Shown in pieces: positions 1 through 8,500 of a stretch of 64,000 bases of DNA (position 1 is the stretch's first letter; every line of letters starts with the position of its first letter). A program made the position numbers and the translations under genes. Source of the DNA: Niastella soli (GTDB taxonomy: Bacteria; Bacteroidota; Bacteroidia; Chitinophagales; Chitinophagaceae). The notes beneath the pieces are model-generated. The model had not been told where the DNA came from, searched no databases, and saw only the letters and a program-made list of their open reading frames with translations. The stretch is from assembly GCF_017742245.1 (NCBI RefSeq), contig NZ_JAGHKO010000002.1, positions 62,001 through 126,000 of the forward strand, written 5' to 3'.

Positions 1-19
1 GACCAATAAATAAGGTTCT

Positions 20-1024
20 GTGTTTGAATTTGAATATACTGATACCAATTACGAGCAATTGGTTCATGCAATGGGTAGTGCCCTAAAGGTTCCCATGCAT
101 AACGACCATTTGTTATTCCCCGAAGCCATTGGCACCGGCACTTTACGCCACATTCATGTGCCTAATGGCCTTCATGCCTATCTCATTGATTGTACCTGGC
201 ACCAGGACTGGCATATTTACGCCAGCACATCTGCAGAGGAATTTTATATACTTCGTTTTGATGAGCTAACTATTCCCGATACACTCGTTATGTCCATTGG
301 CGATGAAAAAATTCGGGAGAAGAATACCAGCAAAGCATTTGCCTACCTCACCAGTTCGCTATACAACTGGTCGTACGAGGGAACCGAAGGCTGCACCTAC
401 AAAGGAGTGAATATACTTTTCAGCAAAAAATGGCTGGCCCAATATTTTGATGTAGCACGTGTTGATGAAGTATTGACATCCTACGTATCATTGAAAGCCG
501 AAAGCATTAACATTGAACCGCTCGATGCCCGTTATCGCCGGTGGATGAAAACCATTTGCAATGTAGAAGAAAGCAATCCTCTACGGAAAACCATTCTGCA
601 AAACCGCATGATGTTGCTGATAGAACGGTTCTTTGCCAGCTTGTTCGAAAAAATGAGCAACCCCGCCTACCGGTTACCACTTACCCACGAAGACATTGCC
701 CGGGTTATGCATATTGAACGGTTGTTAACAAAGAATGTACTGCAAACCCCACCCTCTATTCAGCAACTGGCTAAAATAGCCGCCATAAGTGAATCAAAGC
801 TGAAAAAGGATTTTAAGACCATGTACAGTTTCCCCATCTATGAATATTTTCAAAAGGCCCGTATGCACGCAGCGCAGGATAAACTACTAACGGGTAAATT
901 TTCAGTTAAAGAAGTAGCTATGGAATTGGGCTATTCCAACCTCAGCAATTTTACCATAGCTTTTAAAAAGGAGTTCGGGATCCTGCCCAGTCAACTGCTC
1001 TCCCCTAAAAAGCTCTCCGATTAG
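20..1024 (+). CDS. AraC family transcriptional regulator
   Basis: A 334-residue DNA-binding regulator. The last ~90 residues (about 240-330) form the AraC/XylS double helix-turn-helix: the first helix pair lies around IQQLAKIAAISESKLKKDFK and the second around VKEVAMELGYSNLSNFTIAF, followed by the usual FKKEFGILPSQ end. The N-terminal ~200 residues resemble no ligand domain I can name. The start is GTG at 20, because an in-frame TAA at 11-13 excludes anything further upstream. A small AAGG lies just before it. Genes upstream are outside the window, so the target is unknown; autoregulation or control of a neighbour is typical for the family. Confidence 0.85.
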   Translation: MFEFEYTDTNYEQLVHAMGSALKVPMHNDHLLFPEAIGTGTLRHIHVPNGLHAYLIDCTWHQDWHIYASTSAEEFYILRFDELTIPDTLVMSIGDEKIREKNTSKAFAYLTSSLYNWSYEGTEGCTYKGVNILFSKKWLAQYFDVARVDEVLTSYVSLKAESINIEPLDARYRRWMKTICNVEESNPLRKTILQNRMMLLIERFFASLFEKMSNPAYRLPLTHEDIARVMHIERLLTKNVLQTPPSIQQLAKIAAISESKLKKDFKTMYSFPIYEYFQKARMHAAQDKLLTGKFSVKEVAMELGYSNLSNFTIAFKKEFGILPSQLLSPKKLSD

Positions 1025-1185
1025 TTACTTTTTGCAGTTACAGTTATGACCATATTAGGTTTGCCACCGTATATTTCCGGTACAGTTTTCCGTATATCTA
1101 CACATAAAATTATTAAAGCCTCCCCGTTTTTTAATCCAATATTTAGATGTTAAATAATGTTTATAAATATTTTTTAACATCAAGA

Positions 1186-1231
1186 TACCTTTGAATTACA
1201 GATACTTATAGCTCCCTTGTGGAGCTTTTTT
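1186..1231 (+). promoter_or_regulatory. -7 promoter box followed by a short terminator-like hairpin
   Basis: TACCTTTG at 1186-1193 matches the Bacteroidota -7 consensus TAnnTTTG, though no TTTG lies 19 nt upstream. Shortly downstream, AGCTCC (1210-1215) and GGAGCT (1221-1226) form a hairpin with a six-T run at 1226-1231, looking like a small intrinsic terminator or attenuator. It lies between the AraC gene (ends 1024) and the DUF4382 lipoprotein gene (starts 1301). The rest of 1025-1300 is AT-rich with nothing else recognisable. Confidence 0.4.
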
Positions 1232-1300
1232 CATATTGCATTTTTGCATATGGTATAATTTATGTTGATATTGTGCCCATATCAAACAATTGTACACACT

Positions 1301-2086
1301 ATGAAATCCTGTTTTCTTTCAGCCCTGTTCCTGGGCTTACTTTTTACCTCTTCCCTGAGCTCATGTTCCAAAAATGATTCTGAAGAAAAAGCCAAATTAC
1401 AGGTTCGCTTAACAGATGCTCCCGCTGGTTATGATGCGGTCAACATCGACATTAAGGATGTTCAGATCAATGTAACCGGCGATGACGACAAAGGCTGGCA
1501 ATCGTTACCTGGCGTAAAAGCAGGTATTTACAACATCCTCGACCTGGTAAATGGCAAAGACACAATGCTGGCAGATGCTGACATTCCAACTGGCAAACTG
1601 CACCAGATCCGTCTGGTACTGGGCGACAACAACAGTGTTTCTTTAAATGGCGTTAGTGCCAAGTTGGAAACACCCAGCGCTCAACAAAGCGGTTTAAAGC
1701 TGAATGTTCAACAAGATGTAAAAGGTGGCATTCTGTACACCATGACACTTGACTTTGATGCTGCCCGTTCAATTGTAACAACCGGCAGCGGTAAATACAG
1801 CCTGAAGCCTGTGATCCGCACGGTGTTAAATGCAGTAGGCGGAAGCATTAGAGGTGCTGTTACCCCAGGCTCAGTACTCACTGCAGTATACGCTATCAAC
1901 GGTACCGATACCATGACTACGTTCACTGACGCATCTGGCGCTTTTTTGATAAAAGGATTACCAGCTGCAACTTATAGTCTGGAATACAAGCCTACTGATG
2001 TAACTTATAAGTCTCAGACTAAAACAGGCGTTGGCGTAACAACAGGTAACGTTACTGTTGTTGAAACGGTTAGCTTGTCGAAATAA
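1301..2086 (+). CDS. DUF4382 domain lipoprotein
   Basis: A 261-residue predicted lipoprotein. Residues 1-22 are a lipoprotein signal peptide ending in the lipobox SLSSC (Cys22), so it is probably anchored in the inner or outer membrane on the periplasmic/surface side. Residues ~28-175 match DUF4382 (LQVRLTDAPAGYDAVNIDIKDVQI is its typical opening, cited here only as positions 28-50). The last ~70 residues look like a carboxypeptidase-regulatory/Cna-B-like beta sandwich (GSIRGAVTPG ... GAFLIKGLPAATYSL). An in-frame ATG at 1262 exists, but the start at 1301 gives the clean signal peptide. No function is known for DUF4382; such proteins may bind surface partners, which is inference. Confidence 0.8.
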   Translation: MKSCFLSALFLGLLFTSSLSSCSKNDSEEKAKLQVRLTDAPAGYDAVNIDIKDVQINVTGDDDKGWQSLPGVKAGIYNILDLVNGKDTMLADADIPTGKLHQIRLVLGDNNSVSLNGVSAKLETPSAQQSGLKLNVQQDVKGGILYTMTLDFDAARSIVTTGSGKYSLKPVIRTVLNAVGGSIRGAVTPGSVLTAVYAINGTDTMTTFTDASGAFLIKGLPAATYSLEYKPTDVTYKSQTKTGVGVTTGNVTVVETVSLSK

Positions 2087-2090
2087 GATC

Positions 2091-2277
2091 GTGAGTGGTG
2101 AGTGGGCGATCGATTTTCGAGCGCCTCCTGATTAATCTCATCCTCGCAATATTATAAAGAAAATGCCCTTATAGAGAACTAGCTTCTCTATAAGGGCATA
2201 GTTATTTTAAAACCATAGTGAGTTTGAATTTTGTCGCGAGGCCGCCTTAAGGAAGCTACTCACAACTCACCACTCAC
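2091..2277. repeat. GTGAGTGGTGAGT inverted repeat around a strong stem-loop
   Basis: The 13-mer GTGAGTGGTGAGT at 2091-2103 recurs inverted at 2265-2277, where it overlaps the kdsA stop. Between them ATGCCCTTATAGAGAA (2163-2178) and its perfect complement (2184-2199) form a 16-bp stem with a 5-nt loop. The segment separates two converging genes, so the stem-loop probably ends transcription from one or both sides, although the T tract is weak. A similar GTGAGT-flanked segment occurs at 55749-55870. Confidence 0.6.
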
Positions 2278-3098
2278 TAGATCACTGCCTTACGGATCTT
2301 CACTAACTTTTGCAATAAACCTTCCAGCAGATCTAACCTAAGCATGTTAGCGCCATCACTTTTGGCAACTGCCGGGTTGGGGTGCGTTTCAATAAACAAT
2401 CCATCAGCGCCAGATGCGATCGCTGCACTGGCAATGGTGCCTATCAATTGAGGGTTACCACCGGTTACGCCCGTTGTTTGATTGGGTTGTTGCAGACTGT
2501 GCGTGCAATCCATTACTACCGGTGCTCCATGTTCTTTCATCCAGGGGATATTACGGTAATCAACAACCAGGTCCTGGTAGCCAAAGGTGTTCCCCCGCTC
2601 AGTAAGGATCACATTTTCATTACCGGCCTTTACAATTTTTTCTACCGCAAATTTCATGGAAGGGCCGCTTACAAACTGTCCTTTTTTTACATTTACAATC
2701 TTGCCGGTTTCAGCAGCAGCTACCAGCAGATCGGTTTGGCGGCAAAGGAAGGCAGGTATTTGTAAAATATCGGCATACTTAGCAGCTATGGCCGCTTCAT
2801 CATGCCCATGAATATCGGTGGTTACAGGAACTTTATAGGTCTTTCCGGTTTTTTGCAACAGTTGCAGCCCGGTTTCATCACCCAAACCGGTAAAAGAGGA
2901 GGCGCTGGTCCTATTGGCTTTACGGTAAGAAGCTTTAAAAATGTAGGGAATACCCAGGTTACGGCAAATGGTCGACACCTTGTCCCCCACTTCCATCAAC
3001 AGTTCTTCACTTTCTACCACACATGGGCCGGCAATCAAAAAGAAATTGGTAGTATCGTATTGTTGTCCTGCAAAAAGGTCTGTTAGCATTTTTTTCAT
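2277..3098 (-). CDS. kdsA: 3-deoxy-8-phosphooctulonate (KDO8P) synthase
   Basis: A 273-residue cytosolic enzyme that condenses phosphoenolpyruvate with arabinose 5-phosphate to make KDO 8-phosphate, the first committed step toward the KDO of lipopolysaccharide. Family signatures are IAGPCVVES (residues 22-30), FKASYRKANRTS, DIHG, GPSMKFAVEK, ERGNTFGY, TDxTHS-like VMDCTHS and GLFIETHPNP. Cys26 stands where metal-independent enzymes such as that of E. coli have Asn, so this is inferred to be the metal-dependent class. Length is normal for the family. It stands alone, converging with the DUF4382 gene; other KDO genes are not nearby. Confidence 0.95.
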   Translation of the reverse strand: MKKMLTDLFAGQQYDTTNFFLIAGPCVVESEELLMEVGDKVSTICRNLGIPYIFKASYRKANRTSASSFTGLGDETGLQLLQKTGKTYKVPVTTDIHGHDEAAIAAKYADILQIPAFLCRQTDLLVAAAETGKIVNVKKGQFVSGPSMKFAVEKIVKAGNENVILTERGNTFGYQDLVVDYRNIPWMKEHGAPVVMDCTHSLQQPNQTTGVTGGNPQLIGTIASAAIASGADGLFIETHPNPAVAKSDGANMLRLDLLEGLLQKLVKIRKAVI

Positions 3099-3551
3099 GC
3101 CGCAAATTTAATTCATAGTTTGCAGTTCTTGCCCAAACCATTCTTTACCCTCCGGCATAGCAGGCAAATTCAATTGAAAATCAATCCCATATACCTTTAG
3201 AATAGTAAGATAGTCCGCTCAAACAGGTAGCTATAAGTACCTCATATTCAGGTCAGAGGTATAGATATCCCGGAGATATCCCGGAGTTGTCCCCGAGATG
3301 AGTCCGAGATATCCCATCTCTTATTAGTACCGGGATATCTCCGGTGTAATACCAATGCATTGCCAGGGTATAGCAATAATACAGATGCTGTCACTAAAAA
3401 TGTCCGATATATTAGCCAGGAGCAAAACAACACTCATGTACCATAAACACTACCCAACCGGTTGGTCCTTAGTAGGGTAGGAACAAATTTGCGCATCTCA
3501 TCTTTTGTTCTTTTTTTTGCGGCTATTACAAAAACTAACAGTTGTTTCTTA
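3099..3551. other. gene-free divergent region between kdsA and tdh
   Basis: About 450 bases without a convincing gene separate the divergent kdsA and tdh. The main structure is CCGGAGATATCCCGG (3270-3284), repeated inverted and perfect as CCGGGATATCTCCGG (3330-3344); inside the loop GAGATG (3295-3300) pairs with CATCTC (3315-3320). A 61-codon minus-strand reading frame (3248-3433) runs through this repeat and has no coding character. Promoters for both flanking genes are expected here, but I see no perfect TTTG-N19-TAnnTTTG match. Confidence 0.5.
3270..3344. repeat. 15-bp perfect inverted repeat with inner stem
   Basis: CCGGAGATATCCCGG at 3270-3284 is the exact reverse complement of 3330-3344, with 45 bases between. 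Further GAGATATCCC and CCGAGAT copies lie in the loop, so the block seems built from one short repeated word. It could be a two-site operator or a long stem-loop; no T run follows. Confidence 0.6.
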
Positions 3552-4499
3552 ATGATTAGAGAAAGAATACTCGTAATTGGCGCATCAGGCCAGATTGGTG
3601 TTGAATTAACACTGGCCCTGCGTAAGATCTATGGCAACAATAACGTAGTTGCTTCAGATCTCCGGGAAGAAAACGAGCTCCTGAAAGGTACTGGCCCTTA
3701 TGTTAGCATAGATGTTATGAACAAAGAAATGCTGCACGTACAGGTGATCAGGCAAAACATTACCCAGATCTATCTGCTGGCAGCCATTCTTTCGGCAACT
3801 GGTGAAAAAAATCCCAACCTGGCATGGCACCTGAATATGCAGGGTTTGCTGAATGTGTTGGACATTGCCCGTGAAGAAAAGATCTACAAAGTATACTGGC
3901 CAAGCAGCATTGCCGTGTTCGGACCTACTTCGCCTAAACAAAATTGCCCGCAACAAACCATCATTGAGCCTACTACGGTTTATGGTATCAGTAAATATGC
4001 CGGCGAATTCTGGTGTAACTATTACCACCAGCGTTACCAGGTTGATGTACGCAGTCTTCGTTACCCAGGCTTGATCTCTTATAAATCGGCACCGGGTGGT
4101 GGTACTACCGATTATGCAGTAGAAATTTACCACGAAGCACTGGAAGAAAAAAAATACACTTGCTTCTTAAGAGAGGACACCTATCTTCCCATGATGTATA
4201 TGCCCGATGCCATCAGAGCAACCATTGAACTGATGGAAGCACCGGCTGTACAAATCTCAACACGCACCTCCTACAATGTGTCGGCTATGAGTTTCTCGCC
4301 CAAGGAGATCAGCGCGGCCATCAAAAATTATATTCCTGAATTTACCATCAATTATGAGCCCGACTACCGGCAATCTATTGCTGACAGCTGGCCTCAAAGT
4401 ATTGATGACGCGGTTGCCCGTAACGACTGGGGCTGGAAACCGGAGTACGATCTGAATAAAATGACGAAGGACATGCTTGAAAACCTTCGCCAGCAATAA
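3552..4499 (+). CDS. tdh: SDR-type L-threonine 3-dehydrogenase
   Basis: A 315-residue NAD-dependent enzyme of the extended short-chain dehydrogenase (epimerase) family that oxidises L-threonine to 2-amino-3-ketobutyrate. The nucleotide-binding motif VIGASGQIG is at residues 8-16 and the catalytic YGISK is near residue 137. Long stretches (SSIAVFGPT, RYPGLIS, PGGGTTDYAV, MMYMDDA-like MMYMPDA, AMSFSPKEI) match the known SDR-type threonine dehydrogenases of Flavobacterium and relatives rather than the zinc-dependent type. The ATG at 3552 directly precedes the Rossmann fold; the longer frame begins at a TTG 30 codons earlier and adds no family sequence. The product could feed a KBL-like ligase; an alpha-oxoamine synthase is encoded far away at 60811-62067. 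Confidence 0.88.
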   Translation: MIRERILVIGASGQIGVELTLALRKIYGNNNVVASDLREENELLKGTGPYVSIDVMNKEMLHVQVIRQNITQIYLLAAILSATGEKNPNLAWHLNMQGLLNVLDIAREEKIYKVYWPSSIAVFGPTSPKQNCPQQTIIEPTTVYGISKYAGEFWCNYYHQRYQVDVRSLRYPGLISYKSAPGGGTTDYAVEIYHEALEEKKYTCFLREDTYLPMMYMPDAIRATIELMEAPAVQISTRTSYNVSAMSFSPKEISAAIKNYIPEFTINYEPDYRQSIADSWPQSIDDAVARNDWGWKPEYDLNKMTKDMLENLRQQ

Positions 4500-4721
4500 T
4501 TGAGCTGTTAACCTATTTACGGATATGCTTCGACGAAAATGCGGCATCTATTAGCTGGCCTTTTTGTTAAAAAGGTGCAAAATAATTCACCCAATTTATA
4601 TTGGGGTAAGACTGTTTTGTGTTGTCACCGGGGTTGTTTCAAAAAAATGAAGCAGCCCCAATTTTTTATACCCCGGTAATGCATTAAACTTGCAATGGTT
4701 AAATTTGTTCTCAATAGTATT

Positions 4722-5957
4722 ATGAAAAAGATTCCCTGGATTATCGGTTTTATTACCCTGCTTACCCTAAACGTTGCCGCCAACCCTACCTTACCCACCG
4801 GCTGGTGGCGTGCGTCGCTGCAACGTGCTGATGGCCATACAATTGATTTTAATATTTCTATGCAATACAAAAGCGGTAAACCGGTTTGGTTTATTCGCAA
4901 TGCCGCAGAAAAGATTGAAGTAACTGCTATTGAACAAAAACAGGACTCCATACTGGTGCAAATGCCTTTATTTGAATCGGAGTTCAGATTGCAATTGGTA
5001 AATAACAATACTTTACGGGGCGTATGGATCAAAAGCACGTCCTCTTCTAAACAGGTGATGCCATTGGTATTGGCTTATAATCAGGCACAACGATACCCTC
5101 AGGCCAAACAAACAAAAAGAAAAGTAACAGGGCGTTGGGGCGCTACTTTTATTGATAATAACAAACCCTACCCTGCGGTTGTTGAGTTCAAACAAAATGG
5201 CACGGCATTAACCGGTACCGTTTTAACCCCAACGGGTGATTATCGTTATCTGGAGGGCGCAGTAAGCAACGACACCTTGCATTTAAGCACCTTCGATGGC
5301 AGCCATGCGTATTATTTCCGGGCCATTATTAAAAACGATACCGCCATTACTGATGGCGAATATTTTTCCGGTGCCACCTCCATTGAGAATTGGACCGCCT
5401 GGAAAGATGCAAAAGCCACTGTTCCTGATACGCTGTCGGCTGTTTATCTGAAGCGTGGTGAAGACCGGTTGCATTTCCGTTTCCCCGACCTCGACAGCAA
5501 CCTTGTTTCTTTAAGCGACCCACGCTTTCGCGACAAAGTAGTGATCATCCAGATCATGGGCTCCTGGTGCCCGAACTGCATGGATGAAACCGCCTTCTTA
5601 AGCGACTATTACAAAAACAATAAACAACGAGGTATTGAAATGGTGGCGTTGGCATATGAATACAGTGCCGATTTCCGCCGCTCTGAAAAAAGCCTGCGCA
5701 AGTTTCAGCAGCGTTTCAATATTACCTACCCCATGCTCATCACGGGTATACGCACCAGCGACTCCCTGCGTACAGAAAAAACATTACCTGAATTAACCCG
5801 GATAAAGATGTTCCCTACTACTTTATTCATTGGCCGCGATGGTACCGTGAAGAAAATACATACTGGCTTTTTCGGGCCCGGTACAGGAGAACATTACGAA
5901 GCATATAAGAAGGATTTTTATGCGGTAATAGATGAATTGCTAAAGCAGGGATCATAA
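4722..5957 (+). CDS. TlpA-family thioredoxin-like protein, exported
   Basis: A 411-residue predicted exported protein. Residues 1-20 form a signal peptide (MKKIPWIIGFITLLTLNVAA). The C-terminal third (from about 255) is a redoxin domain of the TlpA/AhpC-TSA type with the active-site pair Cys283 and Cys286 in GSWCPNCMDE, and a cis-proline region FPTTLFIG. The first ~240 residues are a beta-rich region usual in the larger Bacteroidota TlpA proteins, without a named function. It is likely a periplasmic disulfide reductase or thiol peroxidase-like protein. ATG 4722 is preferred over ATG 4695, which would prepend nine residues to the signal peptide. Confidence 0.85.
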   Translation: MKKIPWIIGFITLLTLNVAANPTLPTGWWRASLQRADGHTIDFNISMQYKSGKPVWFIRNAAEKIEVTAIEQKQDSILVQMPLFESEFRLQLVNNNTLRGVWIKSTSSSKQVMPLVLAYNQAQRYPQAKQTKRKVTGRWGATFIDNNKPYPAVVEFKQNGTALTGTVLTPTGDYRYLEGAVSNDTLHLSTFDGSHAYYFRAIIKNDTAITDGEYFSGATSIENWTAWKDAKATVPDTLSAVYLKRGEDRLHFRFPDLDSNLVSLSDPRFRDKVVIIQIMGSWCPNCMDETAFLSDYYKNNKQRGIEMVALAYEYSADFRRSEKSLRKFQQRFNITYPMLITGIRTSDSLRTEKTLPELTRIKMFPTTLFIGRDGTVKKIHTGFFGPGTGEHYEAYKKDFYAVIDELLKQGS

Positions 5958-5965
5958 GATATTAG

Positions 5966-6143
5966 GTGGGACTGACCTGTAAGGTTCGTCATAGGGTCTT
6001 GAACATTTAAGCAGATCAATCGAACCTGACAGGTCATTATTTTTAATAATGTAGACCTGTCAGATGCAACTGACCACTCTATTAATGCAAGCTCAAATGA
6101 TGCATCCGCCAAAGGCGGACAAGCTCTTACAGGTCAGTCCCAC
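5966..6143. repeat. 178-bp element with 18-bp perfect terminal inverted repeats
   Basis: GTGGGACTGACCTGTAAG at 5966-5983 is the exact reverse complement of 6126-6143. Inside are further copies of the word ACCTG(T/A)CAGGT in both directions. It fills the gap between two converging genes and carries no reading frame. The same end word GACCTGTAAG appears at 22581 and, as CTTACAGGTC, at 42851, so this is one member of a dispersed palindromic family (REP/MITE-like). Confidence 0.65.
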
Positions 6144-6159
6144 TTACAATCCTGATAAT

Positions 6160-6909
6160 TTATAAAGGTCTGATCCAGATATTTCTAAAGCTGGTAGGAT
6201 TATTATGGTCCTGTAACACCAGCGGTTCTTTATCGCCATGTTTTTCATAGGTAGCAACACCAATGTATTGCGTACTACCCCACAGGTGGGCATCGTTTTG
6301 CACCAGTACGCCGTTATGTAACACGGTTATATGAGCTTGCGATTTTACATTACCATCTTCATTAAAACGGGGGGCTGTAAAGATCACATCATAGGTTTGC
6401 CATTCACCGGGACCACGGCTGGCATTAACCAGTGGTGGCAATTGTTTATAAATGCTACCCGCCTGTCCATTGCTATACGTTCTGTTCTTATAGGAATCCA
6501 GCACCTGTAATTCATAACGGCCCATAAGGAAGATCCCACTATTACCACGACCCTGGCTTTCGCCTTTTACTTCGGCGGGTGTTCTCCATTCAATGTGCAG
6601 CTGGCAATCACCAAAGCCTTGTTTGGTATGAATTTCGCCGGTGCCGGGGGCAACGGTCAAGATGCCATTCTCTACTTTCCATTTGGCCGCGCTGTTGTCT
6701 TTAGCCGCCCAGGCATCGGCATTTTGTCCGCCAAAAAGAATGATGGCATCGGAAGGAGGATCGGCACTTGTTTTACCGGGTTCTATCACTTTTACTTCGG
6801 GTTCCCAGTATTCGGTTAATTTAGGATCACCTTGCCGCGGAGCTTTTTGTGCCTGCAAGGCATATACGCAAAAAAGCAGGATACAGCTAAACAAGAATCG
6901 TTGCACCAT
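6160..6909 (-). CDS. DUF1080 (3-keto-disaccharide hydrolase domain) exported protein
   Basis: A 249-residue exported protein with a signal peptide (residues 1-20, ending YALQAQ). The rest is a DUF1080 jelly-roll of the concanavalin-lectin/glucanase superfamily: typical motifs are ILFGGQNADAWAAKDNS near residue 57, the GNSGIFLMGRYELQVLDSY block near 127, GEWQTYDVIFTAPRF and the C-terminal LQDHNNPTSFRNIWIRPL. Some members hydrolyse 3-keto-glycosides, so a role in periplasmic glycoside breakdown is likely but not shown. It converges with the TlpA-like gene and has no operon partner. Confidence 0.88.
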   Translation of the reverse strand: MVQRFLFSCILLFCVYALQAQKAPRQGDPKLTEYWEPEVKVIEPGKTSADPPSDAIILFGGQNADAWAAKDNSAAKWKVENGILTVAPGTGEIHTKQGFGDCQLHIEWRTPAEVKGESQGRGNSGIFLMGRYELQVLDSYKNRTYSNGQAGSIYKQLPPLVNASRGPGEWQTYDVIFTAPRFNEDGNVKSQAHITVLHNGVLVQNDAHLWGSTQYIGVATYEKHGDKEPLVLQDHNNPTSFRNIWIRPL

Positions 6910-7015
6910 TGGTTGAGTTTTTTGAAGAAGTTATTATGTTATTGGGGTTGTAAGTTATTAAGTTCAGCTGTTATAACGAACAAAATATCATAATAACTCA
7001 CCAACCTAAGAAGGC

Positions 7016-7187
7016 AATGGGCAATGGGGGAATGGGGAAACGGCAGGCGGTCCTCCTACGCCAAGGCTTCGGCGGGCGAGGCAGACGGAAAATCCGGCCT
7101 TCGCTGCGCTCAGGGCCGCTATTCGGTAATCGGTAAATCCGCAACACGGCAACAGGGATTCCTTCGCTGCGCTCAATCAACAGTAAT
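7016..7187. repeat. patchwork of dispersed repeat words
   Basis: This gene-free stretch is made of words that recur across the window: GCAATGGGCAATGGGG-like tract (7016-7032), CCTCCTACGCCAAGGCTTC (7052-7070, an exact inverted copy of 38616-38634), CCTTCGCTGCGCTCAGG (7098-7114, exact inverted copy of 11767-11783) and a shorter copy of the last at 7161-7175. The 60-codon frame on the minus strand is only a translation of these words. Confidence 0.6.
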
Positions 7188-7463
7188 CTATGAACGCTGA
7201 ATTACAAACCCCATAAACACTTGCGATTCTACAGACTTAACATCTACGGAACTTACATTTGCATGCGGCGGTCCCTGTTTACACCAGTGCACCAGTTCAT
7301 TTAACTGATCGCTTGAACCGGTAGCCAGGATGTGCACATTACCATCGGGTAAGTTCTTAACAATACCCGAAATACCCAGCTCCAGGGCCTTTTCCTTGGT
7401 GCTTTGCCGGTAATATACCCCCTGCACCAACCCGCTTACGACAATTGAAATGGTTTGTTCCAT
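7188..7463 (-). CDS. acylphosphatase
   Basis: A 91-residue cytosolic enzyme that hydrolyses acyl-phosphates such as carbamoyl phosphate or 1,3-bisphosphoglycerate. The family signature is complete: GLVQGVYYRQSTKEKALELG near residues 11-30, with the catalytic Arg in GVYYRQ, then GIVKNLPDGNVHILATGS with the catalytic Asn (KNLPDG). Length is the family norm of ~90 residues. The start at 7463 (MEQTIS) is chosen because the 29 residues in the longer frame have no family counterpart. It stands alone upstream of the repeat patch at 7016-7187. Confidence 0.93.
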   Translation of the reverse strand: MEQTISIVVSGLVQGVYYRQSTKEKALELGISGIVKNLPDGNVHILATGSSDQLNELVHWCKQGPPHANVSSVDVKSVESQVFMGFVIQRS

Positions 7464-7667
7464 ACCCTGAAAGTTAGCAAGTAATAGTGAATTTAGGGTG
7501 TTGTTTGCAATAAACAAGCCACATATTAAATCAGTTACCGGTATAAACAAACCTGGTAATCAGCCTTCCATATAACTGTTACGATATATAATTGACAAGC
7601 ACCTCATCTACTACCTGGGACTGATAAATTTTGCTATTTTTAAGGCAACAAAGAAACAAAGGATCCT

Positions 7668-8321
7668 ATGCCCCTTCGTAATGTGATAAGATCCATTACC
7701 CTGATTGTGGTTATTTCGTTAATAATGGCCTGGTTAGGACAATACATTCTGTATCGCTATAATATAGCGGAAGCAGTATGTTTTACCAGTGATTGCCAGG
7801 CAACAACGAAAAGCGCCATCATAGGCTCCTTATTCCTGATCTCTTTATTTAGTTCGATATACCTGGTGTTCATCAACCATGATCTGGCAAACAGTCCGGG
7901 CATGGAAGTAAGCGTGTTGCTAAGCTGCCTGATCGTGAACTTTATTTATTTCAATTTGGATAACACCAATGCCTATCTCACGCTCGTCCCTTACAATGTG
8001 TTAAGCGTATATTTTTATTACCGGGTTAAAAAGCAATTGAACAAACCATTTGCGGTATATCCTTTTATCATGCAGGAGATCTTCCTGATGCTGTTGCTGG
8101 TTTGTACCTATGTGTATCTCGATGAATTATTTGTCACCAAAAGGCTTGACAGAGATACCATCATGTATACGGGGGGAGAAAAAATGCTGGGGCGGATCTT
8201 CGACGTTCTGGTTTGGTCGATCTTCAGTTTACATGCCTGCTATGTTTTCTTCAAACTGGTGCTAAAGAAAACCATCCTGCGTTCTATTTCATATACCTAT
8301 CACAAGGGGCCACTGCCTTGA
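7668..8321 (+). CDS. uncharacterised multi-pass membrane protein
   Basis: A 217-residue protein I do not recognise. It has an N-terminal hydrophobic helix (IRSITLIVVISLIMAWLGQY), two more around residues 48-70 and 82-98, helices around 105-120 and 130-155, and one near 180-205, so five or six membrane spans are likely. The Cys pair CFTSDC after helix 1 would lie outside the membrane. ATG 7668 follows an AAAGGA-like purine stretch. It has no operon partner: OsmC converges from the other side. No function can be given. Confidence 0.7.
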   Translation: MPLRNVIRSITLIVVISLIMAWLGQYILYRYNIAEAVCFTSDCQATTKSAIIGSLFLISLFSSIYLVFINHDLANSPGMEVSVLLSCLIVNFIYFNLDNTNAYLTLVPYNVLSVYFYYRVKKQLNKPFAVYPFIMQEIFLMLLLVCTYVYLDELFVTKRLDRDTIMYTGGEKMLGRIFDVLVWSIFSLHACYVFFKLVLKKTILRSISYTYHKGPLP

Positions 8322-8500
8322 AACAATCTGCCAGCTGGCGGATGCAAGCGAATACAGTCAAAAGCCCAAAGTCAAAAGCCTAAAGCAAATACAGCTTTAC
8401 GCAGCACACCGTTGCGGCAACGAGTCCCGGATAATTAGGAATGCGGCCATTGCTCATCCTTTTGGAATTGGAACCCATTGCCAATTGCCTATTGCCTTCT

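Noticed and set aside
3248-3433. 61-codon minus-strand frame
   Set aside because: It is a translation of the GAGATATCCCGG inverted-repeat block.
6998-7180. 60-codon minus-strand frame containing GPERSEG
   Set aside because: The peptide is only a reading of the dispersed words; the same peptide string arises at 11767 in a different context.
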